A stretch of 64,000 nt of DNA from Sugiyamaella lignohabitans (GCF_001640025.1 NC_031674.1:3844001-3908000), one strand, 5' to 3'. Shown: positions 41,374 to 52,472, numbered from the stretch's first letter. Translations and numbers: made by a program. Notes: generated by a model not told the origin, from the letters alone.

Positions 41374-41975
41374 TTTGTTGATGATGAAAGTGGAAAAGGA
41401 AAAGCTTTCTCACAATAATAGCTCGACGACGGAACCGAGATACGGAATTTGTTACCCCACATCTAGATCGTCGCCTGTTCTAGCCGCGTTCCTGTGCCCG
41501 GAGAAAACACGGAAGAAAGAATAGAACTTCCAGCACCTACATAGAGTTTAGAGCAGCAGATTTTACAGCTATCTTGTAACGGAGGTGCGGAACCTCTCCA
41601 GATTTTTTTTTGAGATACTATATAATCTTTCTGTCAGGGGAAATTGCGGAAATGCTCTTCCCGAGGAGTAGACTCTGATAAGTATCGCGGTTAGGGTGTC
41701 TTAACTGGCATATGCAAAGTACTATCTTATCACCATATTCCTTATTAGGTAATACAGTCACAAGAAAGTTCCCGGGCACTTTGCTGCCCCTGCAGAGCAC
41801 TGTGTTGGAATCTAGCTTGCGTATATCTAATCACGACGAAAAAACCCACTCCAAAACTACTGCTGTGCGCGCAAGTCAATATTATTACCAAACTGTCTGA
41901 TAGTATTGAAAATAGTGTGAAGTTATATCGACATTTTTTCGACATTAAACTTATTCCCCAATAATAAAATCAAAA
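41374..41975. promoter_or_regulatory. Divergent promoter of the hydratase and RPS5
   Basis: No gene seen. GCGGTTAGGGTGTC (about 41687-41700), 275 bp upstream of RPS5, fits a Tbf1/Rap1-type telomere-like box, common in ribosomal-protein promoters of non-Saccharomyces yeasts. Confidence 0.4.
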
Positions 41976-42644
41976 ATGTCTGACGTCGAAGTTGAACAAC
42001 CCGTTCAAGAAGTTGAACAACAACAAGAAGCTGTTGTCTTGTACACTGCTATCCCCAAGGATGTTGTCGCCAACGCCGGTCAAATCAAGCTTTTCAACAA
42101 GTGGAGCTTCGATGATGTCGAGGTCAAGGACATCTCCCTCACTGATTACATTCAAATTAGACAACCCGTCTACCTCTCCCACTCTGCTGGTAGATACGCC
42201 AACAAGAGATTCAGAAAGGCTCAATGCCCAATTGTCGAGCGTCTCACCAACTCTCTCATGATGAACGGCCGTAATAACGGTAAGAAGCTTAAGGCTGTCC
42301 GTATCATCCAACACGCTCTTGAAATCATCCACTTGCTCACCGATCAAAACCCTCTCCAAGTTCTTGTCGATGCTATTGTCAACACTGGCCCAAGAGAAGA
42401 CTCTACTAGAATCGGTTCTTCTGGTACTGTTAGAAGACAAGCTGTCGATGTCTCTCCTTTGAGAAGAGTCAACCAAGCTATTGCTTTGTTGACCATTGGT
42501 GCCCGTGAGGCTGCCTTCCGTAACGTCAAGACCATTGCTGAATGTCTTGCTGAAGAACTCATTAACGCTGCTAAGGGTTCTTCCAACTCTTACGCTATTA
42601 AGAAGAAGGATGAGCTTGAGCGTGTTGCCAAGTCCAACCGTTAA
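41976..42644 (+). CDS. RPS5: 40S ribosomal protein S5 (uS7)
   Basis: Small-subunit head protein at the mRNA exit/E-site. Single exon, 222 aa. Conserved blocks include [55 protein letters not shown] and [20 protein letters not shown] at the C-terminus. Strong codon bias (CTC, AAG, GTC, TCC frequent) marks a highly expressed gene and contrasts with its neighbours. The N-terminus is acidic and Gln-rich ([14 protein letters not shown]). Confidence 0.98.
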   Translation: MSDVEVEQPVQEVEQQQEAVVLYTAIPKDVVANAGQIKLFNKWSFDDVEVKDISLTDYIQIRQPVYLSHSAGRYANKRFRKAQCPIVERLTNSLMMNGRNNGKKLKAVRIIQHALEIIHLLTDQNPLQVLVDAIVNTGPREDSTRIGSSGTVRRQAVDVSPLRRVNQAIALLTIGAREAAFRNVKTIAECLAEELINAAKGSSNSYAIKKKDELERVAKSNR

Positions 42645-43060
42645 AAAGCTTAATAGTTGTAAGTTTAGTTATGAAGATGATGTTATTAGTGGAGTGTTGA
42701 AAAGTTTATATTTCCAATTAGTATTACATGTACATATACTTCTGGGATAAATCCAAAATGCAAAAAGTCATAAATATAATGGTTTAATAGTAATCTATCA
42801 GCGGTCTCGAACAGGGCTCTGTCCTAGCAGTTGAGGCGTTGGTGATATAAGCTGTGATGGGATGCTTCTCTATTATTCATGGGTCTATGAGTTCCGAGCT
42901 TTAAAAGTACTTCATGCCTCACATTCAAACCAAGAACATGTGCGAAAGCACTAATATAGCTCAAATTAGGTGGCCCAGTGGAAAGTAACATAATAGGAAA
43001 AAAAAAGACAATTTTATTACATATCGTATCATAACGTATCCTAGTATAATTGGAAGCAAT
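42645..43060. other. Convergent RPS5/SBH1 3' region
   Basis: No gene seen; AT-rich 3' ends of two convergent genes, with an A-rich run near 43000. Confidence 0.3.
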
Positions 43061-43656
43061 CTAGTTGCTCAGGAGCTTAGATGAGAGCTTGGCAATGACA
43101 TGTAGTGCCACAACAGAGAAGATAAATCCAAGGGCCATGACCATGACTACGACGGGATCAACACGGAATCCTGATGCTTCTTCAGTATAAAGCTTAAGCA
43201 TGGTGTTAGAGCTTCCACCGGCACCTGCTGCACGGGTAGATGGAGGTCTCTCATTGGCGGCAGCAGCTTGTCTGTCTTGGTTGGCTCTACGACGAAGGGC
43301 GGCCTTGGGTCCACCAGGAACGGCTCCAGTTGATGACTGTTATGTTAGTTATGAATGTTCGAAGCCCCGCAACTACAACATCAACAACCGGGGATCATAA
43401 CCAGGGTATGTAAAATTTCACACAAAAATTGTTAATCCAAATCACCATTACTGATCTCCAAAAAAAGAGGGCCATATTTAGCTGGAATCGTAGCCAAGCG
43501 AAGCTCGATAACATCACATTAGCACTGGTCCCTTGAAAATTGAATTAAGTGGGTCTGCTTATCATTTCAAACACTCGTCTTGCTCAACTGTATTTCAAGA
43601 TACAAAACTTCACTCCAATATCAGAAATCACCAGGTTCTGGCTGACTACTTACCAT
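43061..43656 (-). CDS. SBH1: Sec61 complex beta subunit (Sbh1)
   Basis: Small tail-anchored subunit of the ER protein-translocation channel. Exon 1 is the start codon only (43656..43654, ATG|GTAAGT); exon 2 is 43336..43061; product 92 aa. The 317-nt intron is the longest found here and ends ACTAACATAACAG. The product starts MSSTGAVPGGPKAALRRRAN, has the family block LKLYTEEASGFRVDPVVV, then one C-terminal membrane helix (MVMALGFIFSVVALHVIAKL). Evidence for the one-codon exon: the exact GTAAGT after ATG, the exact branch/acceptor, and the fact that no ATG precedes the conserved sequence in frame. Confidence 0.88.
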
Positions 43657-43895
43657 TCTTTATCGTGGCTTATGTGTGTATGGGAAGCTCGAAAGTTTCA
43701 GTGACGTGTGACAACTCCTGTAGTACATCGTGGAGATACAGTAAATCCGGGTAACTTATCTAGTACCCCATATCCACTTAAAAGTGATCTGCGAAGATAG
43801 AGTATCTACTGGAGTGGGAAAAGAATTTAAAATAGATATAACGAGCTGTTTAATAAATAGAAACGAGTTAAAATAAATTGATTTGAGCATAGTTC
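43657..43895. other. Short SBH1-arrestin spacer
   Basis: No gene seen; holds the SBH1 promoter. Confidence 0.25.
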
Positions 43896-46520
43896 TTAAC
43901 TTATCCATAGCGATGGAGTACTCTGTAATGAAGCAGCATCATCGAAGTCACCGGTCAAAGTCAAACTACCAATGTCACCAGCTGAATCCATAGGGCTCAA
44001 TTCGCTTCCATCCTTCAGACTCGGTCGGTGACCTAGAAGAGGGTACACCTCTCCAGGTAACGCACCGGGATTTATCATAGTCGATGGAGTACTAGAGCTG
44101 CGACGACCATAACCAGCTGTAGAGCTCGAGCTATTTGCGGTTGGCATGCGATACAACGACCGGCCAAATCTGTCATTAGAAGGAATATTTGTATGCCCCT
44201 CATCGTCTTCTTCAGACTCAGGCGGAACATCCAAGGAAATATGAGGAATGCGGGGAGAAGAATGGTCCATTGGGTCGACCCCATCATCGTCGTAATTAGT
44301 CGAGTAAAGTGACTCTTGGTCCTGGTCAGCAATATCAACACTACTAGCCACGCTCTCGTGACGGCCCAGCTGAGGAATCTGTGGAACAGATGCTTGAACT
44401 CCAGAGAAGGCCACTGGCTCGGCGGTATCACTGACCGATGACATGCTAGTTCGAGATGTCCCTTGAGCAGATGACGTAGAGGCTCTATCAGTAACGGTTG
44501 ATGACGATCGCACAGAAGAAGAGTCTGAATTGTTCGATAATGAATGAGCACTATTTGTAGAAGCACCATTACTGTAATATTGCTGCTGATGAGAAGTAGT
44601 AGATGAACCGGAAGTCGAATCATAAGAATCAGTGTTGGTTAAGTTGGATGTTGCAGATGCAGAACTCGTACTCGAGGATGACCCGCCCGAATTTGTTGAT
44701 GAATTCGAACCCAGCCTAAAGTTAGTCAGCTGGTTCATAACTGGTCTGGTCATATCTTCAGCCTCTGCTTCTTCTTCTTGGATCACGGCTTCATAACTTG
44801 GGGGGGCATCAGGGCGATCCTCGATAGATGGAGGTGATACCTCTGCATCAAATGGGGGAGGGGCTACTGATGGTTTCCGTAAGAAATGGATCGGACGCTG
44901 GGGAGCACGTTGTGATGTTGACGGCATGGGAGTTGGGAGGGTAGACGAAGAACTAGTGGACACAAGACTAGAGCGTCGAGGGATATATTGGGGAAGTAGA
45001 ATATTGGCATTGGTGCAGTGGTTGTCAAGTAGACTAATAGGCGAATCAATGGAAATCTCATAGAACTTTCGCTTGTCGGTCGCATCTGGATCAATCTTAG
45101 ACAACCTCAGCACAAGCTTAATCCAATGGTGGATTTCAATATTCTCATATGCAGTATTGGGGTGTAGATGTTCTTTTACGTTTGAAAATGACATTGGGAT
45201 TTTAACTTCATACTCCATTTCACTAACAGACTCTAATTCCACGCCATGGAAGTCTCCTAGCAAAGAACCAGAGATACCATCATCAGGAAGGAATTCCTTG
45301 ATAAGAAACTTCTTGGTTGGTTCAATCCGGTGTACCTTTTTGTTTTTACAATAGTATTCGGCATTCTCGGTGATATACACTCTAATGCGATGCAATTTCA
45401 TTTTTGCCAGAGGGGTGAATTTAAATGCGATTGGGATCTCAGTTCCCATTGGAAAACATTTTCCTGCAATTACAATATCATAATGAAGCTGGTCTTCCCA
45501 GTCTCTTGAAATAGCGATAGGTTCTGTTGCCTCCAAATTATTATCTGACATGGCACGGACGACAGTCACCTCTTTTGTACCTGAAATATTTGATTTGAAA
45601 GTACCAGGACGTTCAATAATGGCCTCCAAATCATAGATGACGGACCCAAAATTTGCACGAATAGTCTCTGGTAACGATTGGGGAAGTGCCAGTTCAAAGT
45701 TATAAATATATTCGCCAGGTTCAAAAATGCGATATCCTTTTGCATGAATATCATGATCTTGGGCTTCAGTTTTGGAGAAACTTCGATGTGGTCCTAAGGC
45801 GAGACCCGAGAATGTTTGCGACGACGGCATTGATGGTGCAGGACTCGCTGCTCTTCGAAATCTGTTGGCTAATCCCTTGATACCAGTTGCTGCACTGAGG
45901 GTAGAAGCAGCACCTTCGAAAGAATCAGTCGATGTTCGCCCACGTAAGCCTTCTGGTCTACTTAAAGAGTTGTTACTACTGCTGCGAGGCCTCATCCCCG
46001 AGGGAGACGCATCTCGTGAAAATGATGAGACAGCGCTGGATCCAAAATCCTTTGCATATCTCACTAGGTGAGCACCTGAAGAATACTCTGCCATGGCGTA
46101 GCTGGCATTGAAAAACGACCACACATGGCAGTGAACATCTTGGCTTTCATAGGTCTCAGCTCGCTTTGGGGGAATGCCTTCAGGCCATTCAGTCCTTGCG
46201 TGACCCTTAAATGTCAAGGTGATAGCTTTGATTTTAGTTGGTTTGGATGTCGTGACAATCAAAGAACCTCTCAGCATAGCTGGGGTTTCCTCAACATATT
46301 CAGTCTCATTGAAGCCTTGAAGAAAAATAACCGGCTCAGCCAATACTATCGATAACGAAACCCCGCCAGAAGAAGTAATCTGATTTTCTGGCGCATTTAT
46401 GGTTGATTCGGATGTGAAGGATGCAGATGGGAAGATTGGAGAATTTAAAAGATTTGGCTTGGGTGTCGTCATATCCTCATCTCCCGGATACTGGATAGTG
46501 GGAGTGTGGCTTGAAGGCAT
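43896..46520 (-). CDS. Alpha-arrestin (Rod1/Rog3, CreD-like) ubiquitin-ligase adaptor
   Basis: 874 aa. Arrestin_N fold around residues 55-170 (SLSIVLAEPVIFLQGFNETE...GSLIVTTSKPTKIKAITLTF) and arrestin_C around 300-490, with HYDIVIAGKCFPMGTEIPIA and HRIRVYITENAEYY. A single PY motif PPSY (about residue 573, in DAPPSYEAV) would bind the WW domains of Rsp5. The C-terminal 300 residues are Ser-rich, with phosphorylation-type patches (SSSSTSSASATSN, DSSSVRSSSTVTDRAS). Relatives direct endocytosis of nutrient transporters and respond to glucose via Snf1. Which of Rod1, Rog3 or CreD it matches cannot be settled by eye. Confidence 0.85.
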   Translation of the reverse strand: MPSSHTPTIQYPGDEDMTTPKPNLLNSPIFPSASFTSESTINAPENQITSSGGVSLSIVLAEPVIFLQGFNETEYVEETPAMLRGSLIVTTSKPTKIKAITLTFKGHARTEWPEGIPPKRAETYESQDVHCHVWSFFNASYAMAEYSSGAHLVRYAKDFGSSAVSSFSRDASPSGMRPRSSSNNSLSRPEGLRGRTSTDSFEGAASTLSAATGIKGLANRFRRAASPAPSMPSSQTFSGLALGPHRSFSKTEAQDHDIHAKGYRIFEPGEYIYNFELALPQSLPETIRANFGSVIYDLEAIIERPGTFKSNISGTKEVTVVRAMSDNNLEATEPIAISRDWEDQLHYDIVIAGKCFPMGTEIPIAFKFTPLAKMKLHRIRVYITENAEYYCKNKKVHRIEPTKKFLIKEFLPDDGISGSLLGDFHGVELESVSEMEYEVKIPMSFSNVKEHLHPNTAYENIEIHHWIKLVLRLSKIDPDATDKRKFYEISIDSPISLLDNHCTNANILLPQYIPRRSSLVSTSSSSTLPTPMPSTSQRAPQRPIHFLRKPSVAPPPFDAEVSPPSIEDRPDAPPSYEAVIQEEEAEAEDMTRPVMNQLTNFRLGSNSSTNSGGSSSSTSSASATSNLTNTDSYDSTSGSSTTSHQQQYYSNGASTNSAHSLSNNSDSSSVRSSSTVTDRASTSSAQGTSRTSMSSVSDTAEPVAFSGVQASVPQIPQLGRHESVASSVDIADQDQESLYSTNYDDDGVDPMDHSSPRIPHISLDVPPESEEDDEGHTNIPSNDRFGRSLYRMPTANSSSSTAGYGRRSSSTPSTMINPGALPGEVYPLLGHRPSLKDGSELSPMDSAGDIGSLTLTGDFDDAASLQSTPSLWIS

Positions 46521-48646
46521 CTGCTTGGTGTTAGTCGGTTGAACCCCTCAAATAAGAAGCTGGAGACAGCATGAAACAAGAGAATATAGAAGGAAACGAA
46601 TCCACGAACTTGAAATCTCAAGGAGCTCCTCTCTCCGTTCTCAGTGTACCACAGTACTTGCCTTGGTTTAGTAGCAAATGACCACCTTCCTGACAAATAT
46701 TTAAAATTATAGTCTCGGTTGTAACTACAGTAATTTCCTTGGATGCTAACTATTGACGACGTTATTGTTGCAATAAAAAAGGTGTATGAAATGATATGAT
46801 CGTCCTGAGAGGAGAAAAAGTATCTTGATCGCTTGTACCTAAGCTTGCCTTATCATACACGCACCACGACCAAATGAATGCAAGCCGGTCCCAATAAAAC
46901 TGCGAGGGCCGCACCAACTGCAATCAATATAACGGAAACACGGGTGAAGCCGAACAGCAAAGCCTAATATAAAGAAGAACTTGCCAATAATTTTTATGGG
47001 GTCGCCCTGAATCAACGGAAGCAGAACTAGTGATATTTATTTGTTTGATAATTGGGTTGAACTTTTGTTCGTTTTGATATGGATCTGGTCACTAGCCAAA
47101 TATGCCAGCTTTGATCTTGGGCCGAGCCTAAAATAAGCCAAAAAACAAAACTTGCATCTGGGGCTGCAGAAACAAGCAGATTTTGGGTTCATCTGGATGC
47201 GGCGCAGTTTGCAAAAGTAGTGTGATGCACACTACAGTATGACATTCATCCGAGACAAAGCCCACTATTACCGTTAATGAACCACCCCATGTGGTTAACG
47301 CCAATACTTAGGTGTCTAGACTGCGGGTGACCCGGACAGACCTGTGTAGATCGAACCTTCCTTTATCGAGTTAAAAGCTCTCTACTGAAATCTGTTCCTA
47401 CTTTTTTTATGTTGATCATTCAAAGTATTAGAGGCAGACAGCTAATTTTACATATCTTGCTGTTCCTTATTTTTTCTTTTGCATGAAATATAATCGTCTA
47501 ATCATCCTGTGCGGATTCCGACTGCCCGGCCCGATTGCGGCTCGATGGACCTGCATATTGCCCTGCTAACTATTATCGGCATGTGGTCGGCTGTTGACTG
47601 CCGCCGCAGCCGGTTTTGTTCTACGCTGTGAGGCGGAGCAATTTGATTAGCGAAATTTGGGGTATCTTACTGTAAAACTACCAATATAGCAGTGTCATCT
47701 TGATATTCACACCGACAACCTAAGCTTTGGGCCGGACGAGAAATCAGTTCACTTGGCGAACGATAAAGCAGAACTTGGCAAACCACAGGTTAGCAACGAT
47801 ATCGGTATTTGTTGGATAGTCATATTATCTATTCTTGCCTTCCATTAAGGGTCGGTTTTGTGTCGAAGGGTTGATTCTCCCTAATTGAAAATTACCCTCC
47901 GTCAAATGATTGGTGGCTGCATATGTGATGTGTATGCAGCCCTGGCCGGTAGAAACTGCAGATGACAGACGCACTGCCCTGTAGTTGGCTGCTCCAGCTC
48001 CCTGCTCGATATGAAAAAGAAATTCTAAATTTACTTTAAGGGCCGAGACCGCAGAAAGAACACGGGGTACAGGTTAATAACTCGACGGGTTGATGAGAAT
48101 TCATGACGACATTGGTCAGCAATAGCTCTGTGTCTTGGGCTAGTGGCGATCTCGACGACAAGGTGATCTTTGGATTTGGGCCTTATTCAAAAGCGGGTAC
48201 TATGTGACCTGGCCGTCAGTTTAAGGTGACTGCTTCGACATCTTTCTTGCCACTGATTTGTCTTATTACTTTTTGTTTAGTTAGTTTTTCGCTACTGTCA
48301 CTGGTCCCTTTCGTTATATATGTATACTATTTTACATAAGTACAAGAACGAGTTGTGATTACGCTCCAGCTTGTCCCTGGATATCATTCTACGTCGACTT
48401 CTCATCGCTAAAGGAGGGTCTATTCTTCTATTCTTATTCTGGTTTTTGAGTTTTCTCAGGGTCGTGAGCTATATCTAATGGTTGTTCAAACGCTGCGTAG
48501 TAAGTACTGGTGGTGGTGGTGCTCCTACCTGGTATTCTATAAAAATACGGGATATCTTATTATCGGGGGTACATCAGTGGCTTTCTGCAGATAGTACCCA
48601 GAGTCCAGCTTTCAGCTAGATAGATAGTCACGATATTGGTTTAACA
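46521..48646. other. 2.1-kb divergent intergenic region of arrestin and VPS51
   Basis: No gene, tRNA or splice pair was found. A 38-codon frame (48478..48594), with four Trp codons in a row, ends 52 bp before the VPS51 ATG and could be an upstream ORF. CACCCCATGTGG near 47282 and several CCGG/GGCC clusters around 47340-47660 make this richer in G/C than most spacers here. It is unusually long, so a noncoding RNA or a complex promoter is possible. Confidence 0.4.
48478..48594 (+). other. Possible upstream ORF of VPS51 (38 codons)
   Basis: ATG...TAG frame starting MVVQTLRSKYWWWWCSYLVF in the probable VPS51 5' leader. No independent support as a protein; a regulatory role is conjecture. Confidence 0.2.
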
Positions 48647-49411
48647 ATGTCGACATCATCAAATCAAAATAACAATGGGTCGGCAAAACCAACTGACGGT
48701 ATGAGTGGGCCTGACCCTATTGTACCACTGCCGGGCTCTGATCCAGCCACTCGAAGACGTAAAGCATTGCGTGATTTTTATAAATTACAGGCTGCCAAAA
48801 TTGAATCATCGCCGGCGCCAACTCTGTCACCAACAGTAGAAGATGATTCAATGACTGATTTCATTCGTGACAGCGATACACAGCTAGAGTTAGATGTCCC
48901 AGGGACTACGGTAGATGAGTACATTCGTAACCTCATGAAAGATAGCGATCTTAAGACAGTGGTCAAAACAGAAAACAAGCTTGTTAGTGAAATTAGAGCA
49001 CTAGACAGCGAGCAGAAAGCATTAGTTTATAACAATTACAACAAGCTAATTGCAGCTGCTAATACTCTAGAATCCATGCACAAGAATAATGATCTGTCAC
49101 AAGTGCATGAATTAAAAAGCTCGCTAGCGAAGGTATCAGAGACGGTCAAGGGAACTGTATCGCAGTCAAGCTCAGCTCCACCAGCCGATTCGGCTCAAAT
49201 ATTAACAAGCGATCAAATTCATGCTGCTCGATGGCTACTTGCATCAAATAAGTATCTCGACACTCTACTTGCGGCCAATAGAAAGGAAGAAGCTAAGCAG
49301 TTGGCTGGCCAAACTGTTAAGCTTATAGAGCGTTGGCCAAAAGGCAATCAGTTGATCCAAGACCAGTTGTCTGTGATTCGCACAAAATGTCTAGATATAA
49401 TCATAGTTTGA
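48647..49411 (+). CDS. VPS51: GARP complex subunit Vps51
   Basis: Small subunit of the GARP tether, which captures endosome-derived vesicles at the trans-Golgi network. 254 aa. Family signature RRRKALRDFYKLQ (residues 36-48), the region that binds the Tlg1 SNARE in baker's yeast. This is followed by TTVDEYIRNLMKDSDL and a long helical segment KLVSEIRALDSEQKALVYNN. The C-terminus is helical and ends TKCLDIIIV. Longer than baker's yeast Vps51 (164 aa) but consistent with other fungi. Confidence 0.85.
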   Translation: MSTSSNQNNNGSAKPTDGMSGPDPIVPLPGSDPATRRRKALRDFYKLQAAKIESSPAPTLSPTVEDDSMTDFIRDSDTQLELDVPGTTVDEYIRNLMKDSDLKTVVKTENKLVSEIRALDSEQKALVYNNYNKLIAAANTLESMHKNNDLSQVHELKSSLAKVSETVKGTVSQSSSAPPADSAQILTSDQIHAARWLLASNKYLDTLLAANRKEEAKQLAGQTVKLIERWPKGNQLIQDQLSVIRTKCLDIIIV

Positions 49412-49751
49412 TGTGAGGTGTACTATTTGTTCATATAATTTATTATGCAGTGTCATTGTTGAATGACAATATTTATGTATACATGTTAATACATGTTGTG
49501 TGAATCATACTAATGCAAAAATGTCATAAATGCGATCCATACGCCTGTTGAAGTCGATTATAATTTTTTTCTCTTTTAAACTTGGTCTGTTTGCGGAATT
49601 AGAAAAGGAATTTAAGTTGAAAAAATTCCGACTTAATAACAACTCTTGCATGGAATTTAAGGGTGGTCGTCATTATTCATCATCGGATACCGTGAAAAGT
49701 ATCAAAATAAAATTTTAAGCTTCTGTTGAAAGAAGTTCTAGTCAAAAACAT
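49412..49751. other. Convergent VPS51/MET13 3' region
   Basis: No gene seen; AT-rich. The frame at 49530-49718 lacks any support. Confidence 0.3.
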
Positions 49752-51533
49752 CTAATGAATGTTATTGAACAAACGGAAGATAGCATCGGGATCCTGAAAG
49801 TCGTTATGGACAATGTTAATAAGATACCATTTATCAACAATACCCATAACAAGCCTTCTAGACTCTGTGTCCTCATCATAGCATCGGGCCCACTCAGCTC
49901 CTAGCCTGAATGCTTCGTCTTTCCAAGCCAAGAAGGAGATCTTTTCAACAATGGTAGGTTGGATAACTTCTTTACCAGGATAGATACCCCAAGTAACAGC
50001 ATTAGGGCCGTCAACAGGTGAATTGGTGCGAAGGTTTCCTCTCGAGTCAACACAGTAATATGTCACATCAGGATCCTTCTCCACAGCGTGAACAACTTTA
50101 TCAGCAACTTCAGGCGGAACGAGCAACTCCAAATAAGCCTTCTGGTACACATAACCGTTGCTAGGTCCCCATCCATGAACAGGATGGGTGGATTTCACAC
50201 CATTCACAGCCGGCTGAGAATTTATGGTTAAAAAGCCCCTTGAATTTATATCCAGCAATTGATCCTTGATAGAATCCACTTCATTTGAAATGGGAGCATC
50301 AGACCAAGGTAGTGACTTGATTTTACCCGACAAATAGCCAACAAAAAGGTCACGAAGATCTTCAACTGTCTTAGGGGAACCCCAAATTTCAATTGCCTTA
50401 GCAGCAGAGTGACGTAGCAAAACTCCGTAATTCTCTAGTTCGCCATAAGCAGGGGACCTAGAATCACCCCATCTACCGTTGGGAAATTCATCCCAATCCT
50501 GCGTTCTAGCAACATAACTCTTCTTGCGATTTTTCCAAAAAATAGGGCGAACGGTTTCGTCTTCTCGTCCAAGTGCAAGAGATTGTCTCCACGGTAGAGG
50601 TGGATTTTTCTTATCCTCCTCTGGAATGTATTCAGGTAAGATACCCAACTTATCCAAAACCATGACAGTGGCTTTTTCCAAGTTCATAGTATAGAAATGA
50701 AGGTGCTGAATACCTGCAGCAACCATCTTCTCACACATGTCAGCAACAAGCTCTGTACCTTTTTCACGGACAAGATTATCATCACCGGAAATTGGTTCCA
50801 ACTGATCTAAAAAGTTCTTGGGGATATTAATCTCACACCAGGTGGCTCGACGCATAAAGCTGGCGTAGGTTGAAATAGGCATAATACCTGGAATAATTGG
50901 AACAGTTATGCCAGCATTGCGACACTTTTCAACCCATGAAAGGAAATTATCAACATCATAAAACATCTGGGTGATGATGAAAGTTGCACCTGCGTCAACT
51001 TTTTCCTTTAAATAGCCTATCAAGACATCAATATCAGACTCTTCAGGATGTCCTTCAGGATAACCAGCAACACCAATGTCGAAATAATCACCGTACTTGG
51101 CCCGGATATACTTGATCAAATCTTTCGCATACCTAAACTCTGGAACAAGCTCATTACCGTTGGCACTAGTAGATTCACTACCGTGAGGGGGGTCACCTCG
51201 AAGAGCCAAGATATTTTGACAACCCGAATTGTAAGCATCTTTCAGAGCATTTTCGACCAATTGAATGGGCATACCAGTACAGGTCAAGTGCATACATGTC
51301 TCTAGACCAATAATAGACTGGGAGGTCGAGACCATTTCACAGGTAAGATTTGAAAGACGGCCACCGGCATTCCAAGTAATATCAATGAACTGGGGTCCCA
51401 GCTCATACATCCTATCCATACGGTCATAAAGATTTTGAACACCTTGAGATGTCTTGGGCACGAAAAACTCAAATGAATAAGTTGGGCGGTGCGAAGACGA
51501 GTGTGCCTTCTGAAGCTTCTGAGATATTTTCAT
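49752..51533 (-). CDS. MET13: Methylenetetrahydrofolate reductase
   Basis: Reduces 5,10-methylene-THF to 5-methyl-THF, the methyl donor for methionine synthesis. Single exon, 593 aa (baker's yeast Met13: 600). The N-terminal FAD-binding TIM barrel opens YSFEFFVPKTSQGVQNLYDR and has CQNILALRGDPPHG, IGVAGYPEGHPE, FIITQMFYDVDNFL and GIMPIS. The C-terminal regulatory domain contains the NGYVYQKAYLELLVPPE and NAVTWGIYPGKEVIQPTIVE blocks. It aligns more closely to Met13 than to Met12 from memory, since MYELGPQFIDITWNAGGRLS is the Met13 form. Confidence 0.95.
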   Translation of the reverse strand: MKISQKLQKAHSSSHRPTYSFEFFVPKTSQGVQNLYDRMDRMYELGPQFIDITWNAGGRLSNLTCEMVSTSQSIIGLETCMHLTCTGMPIQLVENALKDAYNSGCQNILALRGDPPHGSESTSANGNELVPEFRYAKDLIKYIRAKYGDYFDIGVAGYPEGHPEESDIDVLIGYLKEKVDAGATFIITQMFYDVDNFLSWVEKCRNAGITVPIIPGIMPISTYASFMRRATWCEINIPKNFLDQLEPISGDDNLVREKGTELVADMCEKMVAAGIQHLHFYTMNLEKATVMVLDKLGILPEYIPEEDKKNPPLPWRQSLALGREDETVRPIFWKNRKKSYVARTQDWDEFPNGRWGDSRSPAYGELENYGVLLRHSAAKAIEIWGSPKTVEDLRDLFVGYLSGKIKSLPWSDAPISNEVDSIKDQLLDINSRGFLTINSQPAVNGVKSTHPVHGWGPSNGYVYQKAYLELLVPPEVADKVVHAVEKDPDVTYYCVDSRGNLRTNSPVDGPNAVTWGIYPGKEVIQPTIVEKISFLAWKDEAFRLGAEWARCYDEDTESRRLVMGIVDKWYLINIVHNDFQDPDAIFRLFNNIH

Positions 51534-52472
51534 ATTTTTTTCTCACTCTATTGATCTAAACAAGAAATACTGTGGTAGGCTGATAAAATGAAAACAGTCC
51601 CTACGGTCAGAGACACAAGTTGCTGGCAATCTCTCTGTTTAAGCAATTTTTTGCCATGCCTTGTTATGACCCTTGAATGTGGCTTGAGCGAAACCGGAGT
51701 GTACCTGAACGCTCAAATGGGTGAAGATTTTTTACTGATATACCACATAGGGCTATTTACCCTAAATGACACAAGTTGAAATTTGCATATGAAAATCAGC
51801 CACAATTGTGAGGCGCATATAGAGAACTACTGGGTAATTTGACATACGCGTAAATCTCTGGAATGAGTACGGAATCTGTGAAAGTCCGATATATACATAA
51901 TCGACAAATTAGCATTCAGATATTTATATAAATTGTGTCAAAGCTATTTAAAGCTTATGCAGAGCGACTGCAACAAATATGAGCATAGTGAGGTAAATCT
52001 CTTGACAGCGTACGTAGTATTCTTCAGTCACGGTTCAACATGTGGCAATAACCGTATAGGTCGGTTCAACGGGCCATATTTCATCCAAACATGTCAGTGA
52101 CAATCTATTCTTGCTCTGCCTTGGGTTTTAGCCTAGTTCGATAGAGTGTCGGGATAGTATCCAAAAGTAAAATCACATGACTTCTGTTTTTCGCCGGTTT
52201 CGCCGGTGACTACTGTCACATCTTACAGCGTAACCGTTAGAGCATGTGTACATATTGATCGACAATCTGGAGTATGCAAGATCCAATTTAAATTTCTTTT
52301 TTGCTGTTTATCACAACTGAACTCGATTGGCGTCAGACTCCGGCACTATTGATACATTATATGATATAACAACGTTTTGATCCTAGGTTAAACTCCATTT
52401 ATTGAATTATATAATTAATTATGTAAGAATAATATGTCACAAGCAATATTCCCAAAAAATATCGAATGAAAT
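51534..52472. other. Intergenic region upstream of MET13
   Basis: No gene seen. Short frames at 51588-51779 lack support. A direct CGCCGGTTTCGCCGGTGACT (about 52191-52210) repeats GCCGGT twice. No CACGTG box is seen, although MET genes often have one. Confidence 0.35.

Noticed and set aside
42000..42600. Overlapping antisense frame of 168 codons in RPS5
   Set aside because: A shadow of strong codon bias in RPS5; the sense product is an unmistakable ribosomal protein.
46740..46830. C/D snoRNA-like ATGATATGATC and CTGAG
   Set aside because: Boxes are too close and no terminal stem is seen.
47345..47365. Minus-strand GGTTCGATC resembling a tRNA T-loop
   Set aside because: No acceptor-stem pairing or anticodon arm could be built around it.
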